From positions 6,371,501 to 6,435,500 of the forward strand of contig NZ_CP108644.1 of assembly GCF_041435495.1 (NCBI RefSeq): a DNA stretch of 64,000 nucleotides, read 5' to 3'. The notes below the pieces were generated by a model that saw nothing but the letters and a program-made list of their open reading frames with translations, searched no databases and had not been told where the DNA came from. Below, one piece after another: positions 9,686 through 18,203 of the stretch. The translations under genes were made by a program, and so were the position numbers. The DNA is from Streptomyces sp. NBC_01116. Lineage in GTDB: Bacteria; Actinomycetota; Actinomycetes; Streptomycetales; Streptomycetaceae. Numbering within the stretch: the stretch's first letter is position 1; every line of letters starts with the position of its first letter.

Positions 9686-10843
9686 ATGACTGCGATTTCT
9701 CTCGGAATGCCGGCCGTTCCGACCAAGCTCGCCGACCGAAGGGTCAGCCGACAGATCCAGGTCGGCACGGTCGCGGTCGGCGGCGACGCGCCCGTATCCG
9801 TGCAGTCGATGACGACGACACGCACGTCGGACATCGGCGCCACGCTCCAGCAGATCGCCGAGCTGACGGCGTCCGGCTGCCAGATCGTCCGGGTCGCGTG
9901 CCCGACGCAGGACGACGCCGACGCGCTCGCCACGATCGCCCGGAAGTCGCAGATCCCGGTGATCGCCGACATCCACTTCCAGCCGAAGTACGTCTTCGCC
10001 GCGATCGACGCCGGCTGCGCCGCGGTCCGGGTGAACCCGGGCAACATCAAGCAGTTCGACGACAAGGTCAAGGAGATCGCGAAGGCGGCCGCCGAGACCC
10101 GCACCCCGATCCGGATCGGCGTCAACGCCGGCTCCCTGGACGCGCGGCTCCTGAAGAAGTACGGCAAGGCCACCCCCGAGGCCCTCGTCGAGTCGGCCCT
10201 GTGGGAGGCGTCCCTCTTCGAGGAGCACGGCTTCGGCGACATCAAGATCTCGGTCAAGCACAACGACCCGGTCGTGATGGTCAACGCCTACCGCCAGCTC
10301 GCCGCCCAGAGCGACTACCCGCTGCACCTCGGCGTCACCGAGGCCGGACCGGCGTTCCAGGGCACCATCAAGTCGGCCGTCGCGTTCGGCGCGCTGCTCT
10401 CCGAGGGCATCGGCGACACCATCCGCGTCTCCCTCTCGGCTCCGCCGGCCGAGGAGGTCAAGGTCGGCCTCCAGATCCTGGAGGCGCTCAACCTCAAGCA
10501 GCGCCGCCTGGAGATCGTCTCCTGCCCGTCCTGCGGTCGCGCCCAGGTCGACGTCTACAAGCTCGCCGACCAGGTCAGCGCCGGACTGGAGGGCATGGAG
10601 GTCCCGCTCCGCGTCGCCGTCATGGGCTGTGTCGTCAACGGCCCCGGCGAGGCCCGCGAGGCCGACCTCGGCGTCGCCTCCGGCAACGGCAAGGGCCAGA
10701 TCTTCGTGAAGGGCGAGGTCATCAAGACCGTCCCCGAGTCGAAGATCGTCGAGACCCTCATCGAAGAGGCCCTGAAGATCGCCGATCAGATGGAGAAGGA
10801 CGGCATCGCGTCCGGCGAACCCCAGGTCTCCATCGGCGCCTGA
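9686..10843 (+). CDS. ispG: 4-hydroxy-3-methylbut-2-enyl-diphosphate synthase
   Basis: 385 residues. It reductively opens MEcPP to HMBPP in the MEP pathway using a [4Fe-4S] cluster. Conserved segments include VSVQSMTTT, CPTQDDADAL, VIADIHFQPKY, RVNPGNI and the cluster ligands in SCPSCGR and MGCVVNGPGEA. It lies 170 bp after the site-2 protease and belongs with dxr in the same pathway. ATG 9686 begins the conserved N-terminus MTAISLGMP typical of actinobacterial homologues. Confidence 0.97.
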   Translation: MTAISLGMPAVPTKLADRRVSRQIQVGTVAVGGDAPVSVQSMTTTRTSDIGATLQQIAELTASGCQIVRVACPTQDDADALATIARKSQIPVIADIHFQPKYVFAAIDAGCAAVRVNPGNIKQFDDKVKEIAKAAAETRTPIRIGVNAGSLDARLLKKYGKATPEALVESALWEASLFEEHGFGDIKISVKHNDPVVMVNAYRQLAAQSDYPLHLGVTEAGPAFQGTIKSAVAFGALLSEGIGDTIRVSLSAPPAEEVKVGLQILEALNLKQRRLEIVSCPSCGRAQVDVYKLADQVSAGLEGMEVPLRVAVMGCVVNGPGEAREADLGVASGNGKGQIFVKGEVIKTVPESKIVETLIEEALKIADQMEKDGIASGEPQVSIGA

Positions 10844-10863
10844 CCCGCGCCCTTCCACACCAT

Positions 10864-10903
10864 CACCGCCCCACCGGGCCCCGCGCCCGGTGGGGCGGCG
10901 GTG
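10864..10903 (+). terminator. Hairpin after ispG
   Basis: CGCCCCACCGGGC (from 10867) pairs with GCCCGGTGGGGCG (from 10885), a 13-bp perfect GC stem with a 5-base loop, 20 bases after the ispG stop. Confidence 0.75.
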
Positions 10904-11030
10904 TGTCCGGGGACCGGCTCCCGCCTACACCACCGCCCTGCCCGGAGACCGTCCTGCGGACTCGAGCGGCGTTCGACAGGCTCGTCGGTTAAAGTGCGGA
11001 AATCAGCAGACCGCATGGTGAGGCCCCCTC

Positions 11031-11876
11031 GTGTTGACGCAGACCACCACCCGGGTCCTCGAACCCAGCGACCTCCAGGCAGCGCTCGCCATCCTGGAGA
11101 GCGAGCCCGTGGCCAACGCCTTCGTGACGTCCCGCGTGCAGGTCGCGGGACTCGACCCCTGGCGCCTCGGCGGCGAGATGTGGGGCTGGTACGCCGACGG
11201 CATGCTCCGCTCCCTGTGCTACTCCGGCGCCAACCTCGTCCCCATCTGCGCAGGCCCCGAGGCCGTCCGCGCCTTCGCCGACCGGGCCCGCAGGGCCGGC
11301 CGCCGCTGCTCCTCCATCGTCGGCCCCGCCGAACCCACCACCCAGCTCTGGCGGCTCCTCGAACCGACCTGGGGCCCCGCCCGCGAGGTCCGCGCCAACC
11401 AGCCCCTCATGGTCACCGAGAGCCTCTCCGCCGACGTCACGCCCGACCCGCTCGTCCGCCGCATCCGCAAGGACGAGAGCGAGGTCCTGATGCCGGCCTG
11501 CGTGGCGATGTTCACCGAGGAGGTCGGCATCTCCCCGCTCGCCGGCGACGGCGGGCTCCTCTACCAGGCCCGCGTCGCCGAACTCATCGGCACCGGCCGC
11601 TCCTTCGCCCGCATCGACGACGGCAAGGTCGTCTTCAAGGCGGAGATCGGCGCGGCCACCCCGCAGGCCTGCCAGATCCAGGGCGTCTGGGTCGCCCCCG
11701 AGCACCGAGGCAAGGGCCTCTCCGAAACGGGCATGGCCGCCGTCCTGCGCTACGCCCTCGCCGACGTCGCCCCCGTCGTCAGCCTGTACGTGAACGACTA
11801 CAACACCCCCGCCCGCAAGGCCTACCGCCGGGTCGGCTTCCGCGAGGTCGGCGCGTTCATGAGCGTCCTGTTCTGA
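11031..11876 (+). CDS. GNAT-family N-acetyltransferase with N-terminal DUF4081-like domain
   Basis: 281 residues from a GTG start. The C-terminal half shows the acetyl-CoA-binding GNAT motif QGVWVAPEHRGKGL and the closing YNTPARKAYRRVGF. The N-terminal half resembles the actinobacterial DUF4081 domain. Mycobacteria carry a homologue (Rv2867c) next to gcpE, so the position after ispG is conserved, though its acceptor substrate is not known to me. A candidate -10 hexamer TAAAGT lies at 10990-10995, 36 bases upstream of the start, without a good -35. Confidence 0.88.
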   Translation: MLTQTTTRVLEPSDLQAALAILESEPVANAFVTSRVQVAGLDPWRLGGEMWGWYADGMLRSLCYSGANLVPICAGPEAVRAFADRARRAGRRCSSIVGPAEPTTQLWRLLEPTWGPAREVRANQPLMVTESLSADVTPDPLVRRIRKDESEVLMPACVAMFTEEVGISPLAGDGGLLYQARVAELIGTGRSFARIDDGKVVFKAEIGAATPQACQIQGVWVAPEHRGKGLSETGMAAVLRYALADVAPVVSLYVNDYNTPARKAYRRVGFREVGAFMSVLF

Positions 11877-11910
11877 ACCGTCCGGCGCGCACGCCCCGGG
11901 ACCGCGCGGT

Positions 11911-11938
11911 TCTGACCGTCCGTTCCGGCCAGTAGGGT
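11911..11938 (+). promoter_or_regulatory. Candidate promoter giving a leaderless mRNA
   Basis: TCTGAC (11911-11916), a 16-bp spacer and TAGGGT (11933-11938). Initiation about 7 bases after the -10 would fall on the A of the ATG at 11945. AGTAGGG could instead be read as a weak Shine-Dalgarno, so this is only a candidate. Confidence 0.4.
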
Positions 11939-11944
11939 TCGCGC

Positions 11945-12523
11945 ATGGCAGCAGTCCCCGGGGAAGGCCCCGCAGCACCCGACGCCGAGGTCGGCCCCGT
12001 CGACCTGGCCGCCCGCGTCGACGAAGCCCTGCGCGTCCAGGCGGCCGCCTTCGGTCTGAGCCAGGACGAGATCGACGTACGCCGCCACATCGTCCTCAGA
12101 CACCTGGAACACCCCCACGCCCGCGCACTCGGCGCCCTCACCCCCGACGGACGGCTCGTCGGCTTCGTCTACGGGCTGCCCAACGACCGCTCCCAGTGGT
12201 GGTCCACCGTCGTCGAGCCCTATCTGCGGGCCACCGGCTCCGACGGCTGGCTCGACGACTCCTTCGTCATCACCGAACTCCACGTCCACCCGGACCACCA
12301 GCGGCGCGGTATCGGCCGCACCCTGATCACCGCCATCACCGACTCCGTCGGCCACCCGAGGTCGATCCTCTCGGCGATCGACAAGGACAGCCCGGCCCGC
12401 ACCCTGTACCACTCCCTCGGCTACCGCGATCTGGCCCGCCAGGTCGTCTTCCCGAGTGCCCCGCAGCCCTACGCGGTCATGGGCGCGCCCCTGCCGCTGC
12501 CGCACGCGCGGCCCGGGGCCTGA
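11945..12523 (+). CDS. GNAT-family N-acetyltransferase
   Basis: 192 residues. The central motif VITELHVHPDHQRRGIGRTL is the acetyl-CoA pyrophosphate-binding loop, followed by ARTLYHSLGYRDL at the usual C-terminal helix. A low-complexity Ala/Pro-rich N-terminus of about 20 residues precedes the fold. It lies 68 bp after the first GNAT gene and 69 bp before proS. The substrate is unknown; it could act on a small molecule or on protein. Confidence 0.85.
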   Translation: MAAVPGEGPAAPDAEVGPVDLAARVDEALRVQAAAFGLSQDEIDVRRHIVLRHLEHPHARALGALTPDGRLVGFVYGLPNDRSQWWSTVVEPYLRATGSDGWLDDSFVITELHVHPDHQRRGIGRTLITAITDSVGHPRSILSAIDKDSPARTLYHSLGYRDLARQVVFPSAPQPYAVMGAPLPLPHARPGA

Positions 12524-12592
12524 ACGGATTTCCGCCAGCCCGCACCGCCCGGTTAACCTCGGGCTCACCACCCTTGCGAGCAGGAGTTCACC

Positions 12593-14296
12593 ATGGCCCA
12601 GGTCCAGCGCATGTCCCGATTGATGGTCAAGACACTGCGCGACGACCCGGCGGACGCCGAGACGCTCAGCCACAAGCTGCTGGTCCGCGCCGGGTACGTC
12701 CGCCGCAACGCGGCCGGCATCTGGTCCTGGCTGCCGCTCGGCAAGAAGGTCCTGGACAACATCTCCGGCGTGGTCCGCGAGGAGATGGACGCCATCGGCG
12801 CCCAGGAAGTCCTGCTGCCCGCCCTGCTGCCCAAGGAGCCCTACGAGGCGTCCGGCCGCTGGGAGGAGTACGGCGACCTGCTCTTCCGCCTCAAGGACCG
12901 CAAGGGCGGCGACTACCTCCTCGGCCCGACCCACGAGGAGGTCTTCACCCAGACCGTCAAGGACCAGTGCACGTCCTACAAGGACCTGCCGGTGATGCTC
13001 TACCAGATCCAGACGAAGTACCGCGACGAGGCCCGCCCCCGCTCCGGCGTGCTCCGCGGCCGCGAGTTCCAGATGAAGGACTCGTACAGCTTCGACACCA
13101 CCGACGAGGGCCTCGCGCACTCCTACGCCCTGCACCGGGCCGCGTACATCAAGATCTTCGAGCGGATCGGCCTCGACCACCGCATCGTCTCCGCCGTCTC
13201 CGGCGCGATGGGCGGCTCGGCCTCCGAGGAGTTCCTCGCCCCCGCCGCCGCCGGCGAGGACACCTTCGCGGACTGTCCGAACTGCGACTACGCCGCCAAC
13301 ACCGAGGCCGTGACCTTCGCGCTCGCCCCGGTCGACGGCTCGGCGCACGGCCCGGTCGAGGAGCTGGACACCCCCGACACCCCGACCATCGAGACGCTCG
13401 CCGCGCACCTGGGCGTCCCCGCCTCCGCCACCCTGAAGAACCTGCTGGTCAAGGTGGACGGCGAGATCGTGGCCGTCGGCGTCCCCGGCCACCGCGAGGT
13501 CGACCTCGGCAAGCTCGGCGAGCACCTGGCCCCCGCCGTCGTCGAGCTGGTCACCGCCGAGGACTTCGTCGGCCGCGACGACCTCGTACGCGGTTACGTC
13601 GGCCCCCAGGGCCTGGAGAAGGTCCGCTACCTCGCCGACCCCCGCGTCGCCCCCGGCACCGCCTGGGTCACCGGCGCCAACAAGGAGGGCAAGCACGCTG
13701 CGAGCGTCGTCGCGGGCCGTGACTTCGAGGTCGACGAGTACCTCGACGTCGTCGTCGTCGAGGAGGGCGACCCCTGTCCGAAGTGCGGCACCGGCCTCAC
13801 CCTGGACCGCGCCATCGAGATCGGCCACATCTTCCAGCTCGGCCGCAAGTACGCCGACACCTTCCAGCTCGACGTGCTCGGCCAGCAGGGCAAGCCCGTC
13901 CGCGTCACGATGGGCTCGTACGGCATCGGCGTCTCCCGCGCCGTGGCCGCCATCACCGAGCAGACCGCCGACGACAAGGGCCTGTGCTGGCCCCGCGAGA
14001 TCGCCCCGGCCGACGTCCACGTCGTCGCCGCCGGCAAGGCCCTCCAGACGGAGCTGGCCCTCGACGTCTCGGAGAAGCTCAACGCGGCGGGCCTGCGCGT
14101 CCTGGTCGACGACCGCCCCGGCGTCTCGCCCGGCGTGAAGTTCACCGACTCCGAGCTGATCGGCGTCCCCAAGATCCTGGTCGCCGGCCGCCGCTCCGCG
14201 GACGGCGTCCTGGAGCTGAAGGACCGCCGCACCGGCGAGCGCGAGGAGCTGACCGTCGACGAGGCGATCGCCCGCCTCACGGCCGACCTGGCCTGA
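12593..14296 (+). CDS. proS: Prolyl-tRNA synthetase, bacterial type with editing insertion
   Basis: 567 residues, the length of the bacterial ProRS form. It charges tRNA-Pro with proline and edits mischarged Ala-tRNA-Pro. Class II motif 2 is visible in RDEARPRSGVLRGREFQMKD, LLGPTHEEVFT precedes it, and motif 3 lies in GVSRAVAAITEQ. The stretch around residues 225-380 (with GVPASATLKNLLVKVDGE) is the YbaK-like editing insertion. The anticodon-binding domain closes the protein. A GGAG Shine-Dalgarno precedes the ATG. A strong hairpin follows. Confidence 0.97.
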   Translation: MAQVQRMSRLMVKTLRDDPADAETLSHKLLVRAGYVRRNAAGIWSWLPLGKKVLDNISGVVREEMDAIGAQEVLLPALLPKEPYEASGRWEEYGDLLFRLKDRKGGDYLLGPTHEEVFTQTVKDQCTSYKDLPVMLYQIQTKYRDEARPRSGVLRGREFQMKDSYSFDTTDEGLAHSYALHRAAYIKIFERIGLDHRIVSAVSGAMGGSASEEFLAPAAAGEDTFADCPNCDYAANTEAVTFALAPVDGSAHGPVEELDTPDTPTIETLAAHLGVPASATLKNLLVKVDGEIVAVGVPGHREVDLGKLGEHLAPAVVELVTAEDFVGRDDLVRGYVGPQGLEKVRYLADPRVAPGTAWVTGANKEGKHAASVVAGRDFEVDEYLDVVVVEEGDPCPKCGTGLTLDRAIEIGHIFQLGRKYADTFQLDVLGQQGKPVRVTMGSYGIGVSRAVAAITEQTADDKGLCWPREIAPADVHVVAAGKALQTELALDVSEKLNAAGLRVLVDDRPGVSPGVKFTDSELIGVPKILVAGRRSADGVLELKDRRTGEREELTVDEAIARLTADLA

Positions 14297-14320
14297 TCGC
14301 CCCCGCCGATCCCGTACGAG

Positions 14321-14354
14321 GAAGGCCCCCGCGCGGGATCGCGCGGGGGCCTTC
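14321..14354. terminator. Bidirectional terminator between proS and the APH-like gene
   Basis: GAAGGCCCCCGCGC (14321-14334) pairs perfectly with 14341-14354 around a 6-base loop. It lies between two convergent stops (14296 plus, 14370 minus) and can serve both. Confidence 0.85.
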
Positions 14355-14369
14355 GCCGTACGGGCAGGG

Positions 14370-15284
14370 CTACAGCCAGCCCGCGAACTCCAGGTTGACC
14401 TCGCCCATCTGCCGCCGTCCCTCGGCCAGCGCGCGGGTGCCCGACTCGACCGCCCGGAACAGCGTCCAGCCGTGCAGCCGCGCCTGTTCCACCTCCAGCG
14501 ACTCCGCCAGCCTCTTGACCCGCCGCCGGGCCGTCACCGGGCCGCCGGGGGAGGCGATCAGATCCTCCGCCCGGTCCCGCACCAGCCGCGCCAGGTCATA
14601 GGCGCGCTCGCCCACCAGCGGCTCCGGACCCACCGTCAGCCACGGCGCCCGCTCCCCGGAGAGCACCTTGCTCTGGCGGAAGTTGCCGTGCAGCAGGAGG
14701 AGTTCGGGTGATCCCTCGACCAGCTCGGCCCGCGCCGCGAGCGCCGCTTCCACCAGCGGCGCCAGCTCCGGATCGGCCTCGGCGGCCGCCCGCATCCCGG
14801 CGCTCTGCCGGTCGGTCCGCGCGGCCACGCTCTCGAAGGCGTGCCCGGCCGGCGGCTCCACCCACAGCCGCCGCAACGTGCCCGCCGCCTCCAGCAGCGC
14901 CTTCGCCTCCGGCAGCGAGCGCAGCGACACCTCGTGGTGCAGCCGCTCCAGCAGCAGCGCGCCGGACGCGTCGAGCTCCGGCGCGTCCAGCGGCCGCACC
15001 GCGCCCCACCCGTTCCAGTGCTCCAGCGCCGCCCGCTCCGGGCCGGGCCCGGCGACCGGCGGGGCGATCTTCAGCGCGGCCGGGGTCCCGTCGGCACGCC
15101 GCACCAGGACCACCAGGGAGCTGCGCCCGCCGGGGGCGGCCACCCGCTCCGCGGTGAGCCCGTCCCCGGCGGTGAGCGCCTGCCCGGTCAGCGCGGGGAG
15201 CGCGTCCAGCCAGTCGGCCGCCGCGGCGTCCCCGTACATCTCACCGAGCGCGCGCACCAGGCGCTGCGGCGGTTCGCAACCCAT
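14370..15284 (-). CDS. Aminoglycoside phosphotransferase-like protein, probably inactive
   Basis: 304 residues resembling the APH(6)/hydroxyurea phosphotransferase family: LKIA with Lys72, an LLLERL hinge, and the tail PLVGERAYDLARLVRDR. The catalytic loop normally reading LLHGDLHxxN is LLHGNFRQSK here, so the base Asp is Asn201 and the metal-binding Asn is lost. The expected DP(K/E)PL metal motif is VGPEPL, with Gly219 in place of Asp. A kinase role is therefore doubtful; it may be a binding protein. It is the last gene of a three-gene minus-strand cluster, 31 bases after the ferritin-like gene. Confidence 0.78.
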   Translation of the reverse strand: MGCEPPQRLVRALGEMYGDAAAADWLDALPALTGQALTAGDGLTAERVAAPGGRSSLVVLVRRADGTPAALKIAPPVAGPGPERAALEHWNGWGAVRPLDAPELDASGALLLERLHHEVSLRSLPEAKALLEAAGTLRRLWVEPPAGHAFESVAARTDRQSAGMRAAAEADPELAPLVEAALAARAELVEGSPELLLLHGNFRQSKVLSGERAPWLTVGPEPLVGERAYDLARLVRDRAEDLIASPGGPVTARRRVKRLAESLEVEQARLHGWTLFRAVESGTRALAEGRRQMGEVNLEFAGWL

Positions 15285-15315
15285 ACGTCGTGTGTTCCCT
15301 TTCCGGTTCCTCGGA

Positions 15316-15834
15316 TCAGCGCGCGCCGTCCGCGCCGGCGGCCTCCACCGGGCCCGTCGTGGCCGGATCCGCGCCGGCGGCCCGCTCGGCGAGCCCCGGA
15401 AAGGCTACGTTGCCGCCCCGCCAGCGGGCCGACCGCACCGCGGCCTCCCGCAGCGCGCCCGCGGCCTCCGCGCGGCGAGGGCCCTCGGTGGCCCGTACGA
15501 GATCGGCGTAGGCGCCCGCGATCCGGTCCTCCAGCACCGCGGCCAGCCGTACCGCCGACGGGGAGTCCGCGACGGCGAACGGCAGGGCGTAGGCGGCGTC
15601 CGAGGCCACCGGCCTCCCGCCCAGGTCCCGTACGGAGCGCGCCAGCGCGTCCCGTCGGGCCCGGTGCCCGTCGTGCGCCGCGCGGGCCTCGGCGCCCCGC
15701 TTCCCGCCGACGCGGCCACCCAGCGCCCCGTAGCCGTACACCGCGGCGTGCTCGGCGGCCAGGGCCGCCTGGAAGGCGGTCAGCTCGGGGGAGTCGGCGT
15801 CCTCCTCGGACGGCCGGACGGATCGGGTGCTCAT
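15316..15834 (-). CDS. Ferritin-like domain protein (DUF4439 type)
   Basis: 172 residues, all-helical, with ALAAEHAAVYGYGALG near the start, the signature of the actinobacterial DUF4439 ferritin-like domain. Glu and His residues are spaced as in four-helix bundles, but a full di-iron site is not evident. The start ATG overlaps the stop of the upstream lipoprotein gene (TCAT on the plus strand at 15831-15834), so the two are coupled. The function is unknown. Confidence 0.75.
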   Translation of the reverse strand: MSTRSVRPSEEDADSPELTAFQAALAAEHAAVYGYGALGGRVGGKRGAEARAAHDGHRARRDALARSVRDLGGRPVASDAAYALPFAVADSPSAVRLAAVLEDRIAGAYADLVRATEGPRRAEAAGALREAAVRSARWRGGNVAFPGLAERAAGADPATTGPVEAAGADGAR

Positions 15835-16367
15835 GCGGCGGTCTCCTCGGCCAGTTCGGTCAGCAGATACGCGTGCGCCGCCGCGGCCGCCGCCACCGAG
15901 GCCAGCAGCCGGGCCAGCTCCGGTCCGGCGTCCAGCAGCGCTCCGGCGTGCGCGTCGGCCCGGCGGCGTTCGTCGGCGGCCAGCTCCTTCACCGCGGCCT
16001 TCGGGTCGGCGGACACCGGGCCGGGCGCGGCCGGAGGGGCGTCGGCCTTCGGGGCGCCCTTCGCGCGCGGGGGCGCCAGTGCCTTCCCGTGCTCCCGCAC
16101 GGCCGCCCGCAGAGGCGCCAGGCCCGCAGCCGTCACGGGGTGCGCCTCGGCCACCAGGTCGTACCGGGCGAGCAGGAGGGCGCCGTCGCGCGCCGCCCTC
16201 TCGCGCAGCTTCCTCTCGGTCTCCGCGGCGACCGCCCGCGCGCCGGAGTGCGCGGGCTCCCCGCCGTCCGTCTCGTCGCCGCCCCCGCAGCCGGTCAGCA
16301 CCGCACCCAGGGCGAGGGCTCCCGTAGCGGTGAGCGCCCCCCTGCGCGTCGTCCCCGTGCGCCGCAC
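15831..16367 (-). CDS. Secreted lipoprotein upstream of the ferritin-like protein
   Basis: 178 residues from a GTG with a clear AAGGAG Shine-Dalgarno 7 bases upstream. The signal peptide has an RRTGTTRRGAL twin-arginine-like n-region, a hydrophobic core and the lipobox LTGC, so it should be anchored outside the membrane. The mature part is Ala/Glu-rich and helical, and may itself be ferritin-like. Longer upstream in-frame starts lack a ribosome site. It leads a three-gene operon divergent from rimP, with 176 bp between the two starts. Confidence 0.75.
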   Translation of the reverse strand: MRRTGTTRRGALTATGALALGAVLTGCGGGDETDGGEPAHSGARAVAAETERKLRERAARDGALLLARYDLVAEAHPVTAAGLAPLRAAVREHGKALAPPRAKGAPKADAPPAAPGPVSADPKAAVKELAADERRRADAHAGALLDAGPELARLLASVAAAAAAHAYLLTELAEETAA

Positions 16368-16543
16368 GTTTCTCCTTCGGGCCTGGACCGGTCCTGACAG
16401 GATCTGTCCTGATGTGATCACCGCAGGCGAGCGTACCCGCGGCCGAGGGGCAGGCGGACGGCAACACCCCTGGCGACCGGATACCCTTTGACCTGACGCA
16501 CGACGATCCCCACAACAGCACACGCGGCCGAGGAGTCACCCGG

Positions 16544-17047
16544 ATGAGCACCACCCAGAGCGAGAGGCTGCGCGGGTTGCTGGAACCGCTCGTCAGCGCA
16601 CAGCAGCTGGACCTCGAGGAGATCGAGGTGTCCCGGGCCGGCCGACGGGGAGTGCTGCGGATCATCGTGGACTCCGAGGAGGGCGTGGAGCTGGACGCCT
16701 GCGCGGAGCTGAGCCGCGCGATCTCCGAGAAGCTGGACGAGACCGACGCGATGGGCGAGGGCGAGTACGTCCTCGAAGTCAGCTCCCCGGGCGCGGACCG
16801 CCCGCTGACCGAGCACCGCCACTACGTACGCGCCATCGGCCGGCTGGCCAGGTTCCACCTGGCCGGCGACGGCTCCGGTGAGCTGGTCGCCCGCATCCTC
16901 GCGGTGGACGAGGACGGGCTCGACCTCGAAGTGCCCGGCGTCAAGGGCCGCAAGCCCACCGCCCGCCGCCTCGCCTTCGACGAGATCGCCAAGGCGCGCG
17001 TGGAGATCGAATTCAACCGCAAGGACAAGAAGGAAGAGGAGGCGTAG
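16544..17047 (+). CDS. rimP: Ribosome maturation factor RimP
   Basis: 167 residues. RimP helps 30S assembly around S12. The N-terminal alpha/beta domain has LEEIEVSRAGRRGVLRIIVD and the signature ELDACAELSRAISEKLD followed by EVSSPGADRPL. The C-terminal SH3-like domain ends in a Lys/Glu-rich tail. A GAGGAG Shine-Dalgarno lies 8 bases upstream. It starts the rimP-nusA-ylxR-infB cluster, with 2 bases between its stop and the nusA start. Confidence 0.96.
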   Translation: MSTTQSERLRGLLEPLVSAQQLDLEEIEVSRAGRRGVLRIIVDSEEGVELDACAELSRAISEKLDETDAMGEGEYVLEVSSPGADRPLTEHRHYVRAIGRLARFHLAGDGSGELVARILAVDEDGLDLEVPGVKGRKPTARRLAFDEIAKARVEIEFNRKDKKEEEA

Positions 17048-17049
17048 CC

Positions 17050-18090
17050 GTGGACATCGATGTGAAGCTTCTGAAGGGCTTGGCGCAGGACAAGGAGATC
17101 CCCTTCGACGTGCTCGTCGGGGCGATCGAGTCGGCCCTCCTCATCGCCTACCACCGCACCGACGGCAGCCACCGCCGGGCCCGCGTGGAGCTCGACGCGA
17201 ACGGCCACGTCACGGTGTGGGCCAAGGAGGACCCGGCCGACCTCGAAGAGGGCCAGGAGCCCAAGGAGTTCGACGACACCCCGTCCGGATTCGGCCGGAT
17301 CGCCGCGACCACCGCCAAGCAGGTCATCCTGCAGCGGCTGCGCGACGCCGAGGACGACCGCACCTTCGGGGAGTACGCGGGCCACGAGGGCGATGTCGTC
17401 ACGGGCGTCGTCCAGCAGGGCAAGGACCCCAAGAACGTCCTGGTCGACATCGGCAAGATGGAAGCCATGCTGCCGGTCCAGGAGCAGGTCCCGGGCGAGG
17501 AGTACGTGCACGGCCTGCGCCTTCGTACGTACGTCGTGCGGGTCGCCAAGGGCGTCCGCGGCCCGTCGGTGACGCTCTCGCGCACCCACCCGAACCTGGT
17601 GAAGAAGCTCTTCGCGCTGGAGGTCCCGGAGATCGCGGACGGCTCGGTGGTCATCGAGGCCATCGCCCGCGAGGCCGGCCACCGCACCAAGATCGCCGTG
17701 CGCTCCACCCGGGCCGGCCTGAACCCCAAGGGCGCCTGCATCGGCCCGATGGGCAGCCGTGTGCGCAACGTGATGGCCGAGCTGCACGGCGAGAAGATCG
17801 ACATCGTGGACTGGTCCGACGACCCGGCCGAGATGGTCGCCAACGCCCTCTCGCCCGCCCGGGTGAGCAAGGTCGAGGTCGTCGACCTCGGCGCCCGCTC
17901 CGCCCGTGTCACCGTGCCCGACTACCAGCTGTCGCTGGCGATCGGCAAGGAAGGGCAGAACGCCCGCCTCGCCGCCCGCCTCACCGGCTGGCGCATCGAC
18001 ATCCGACCGGACACCGAGACGGACGAGGAGCGCGAGAACGCCGACCGCGAGCGGGCCGAGCGGGCCCGGGAGCGCTCGGAAAGGCGTTGA
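17050..18090 (+). CDS. nusA: Transcription termination/antitermination factor NusA
   Basis: 346 residues from a GTG with a GAGGAGG Shine-Dalgarno. Domains in order: NusA N-terminal RNA-polymerase-binding domain (1-130), S1 (GDVVTGVVQQGKDPKNVLVDIG), KH1 (AIAREAGHRTKIAVRS, GACIGPMGSRVRNVMAEL) and KH2 (LAIGKEGQNARLAARLTGW). It lacks the C-terminal acidic repeats of E. coli NusA, as in other actinobacteria, and ends in a charged Arg/Glu tail. It acts with NusG/NusB/NusE on pausing, termination and rRNA antitermination. Confidence 0.97.
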   Translation: MDIDVKLLKGLAQDKEIPFDVLVGAIESALLIAYHRTDGSHRRARVELDANGHVTVWAKEDPADLEEGQEPKEFDDTPSGFGRIAATTAKQVILQRLRDAEDDRTFGEYAGHEGDVVTGVVQQGKDPKNVLVDIGKMEAMLPVQEQVPGEEYVHGLRLRTYVVRVAKGVRGPSVTLSRTHPNLVKKLFALEVPEIADGSVVIEAIAREAGHRTKIAVRSTRAGLNPKGACIGPMGSRVRNVMAELHGEKIDIVDWSDDPAEMVANALSPARVSKVEVVDLGARSARVTVPDYQLSLAIGKEGQNARLAARLTGWRIDIRPDTETDEERENADRERAERARERSERR

Positions 18091-18203
18091 CCCGGAGGGG
18101 CTCCAGGGAATAGATCTGAGCGGTACGCCGCTGAGATCACGACAACATCCGTTCGATTTCTGCCCCAAAGCGGCGAGGTCGGTACGGGGAGGTAGACTTA
18201 AAC

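Noticed and set aside
14370..15284. Active antibiotic-resistance phosphotransferase
   Set aside because: The catalytic Asp and metal-binding residues are replaced.
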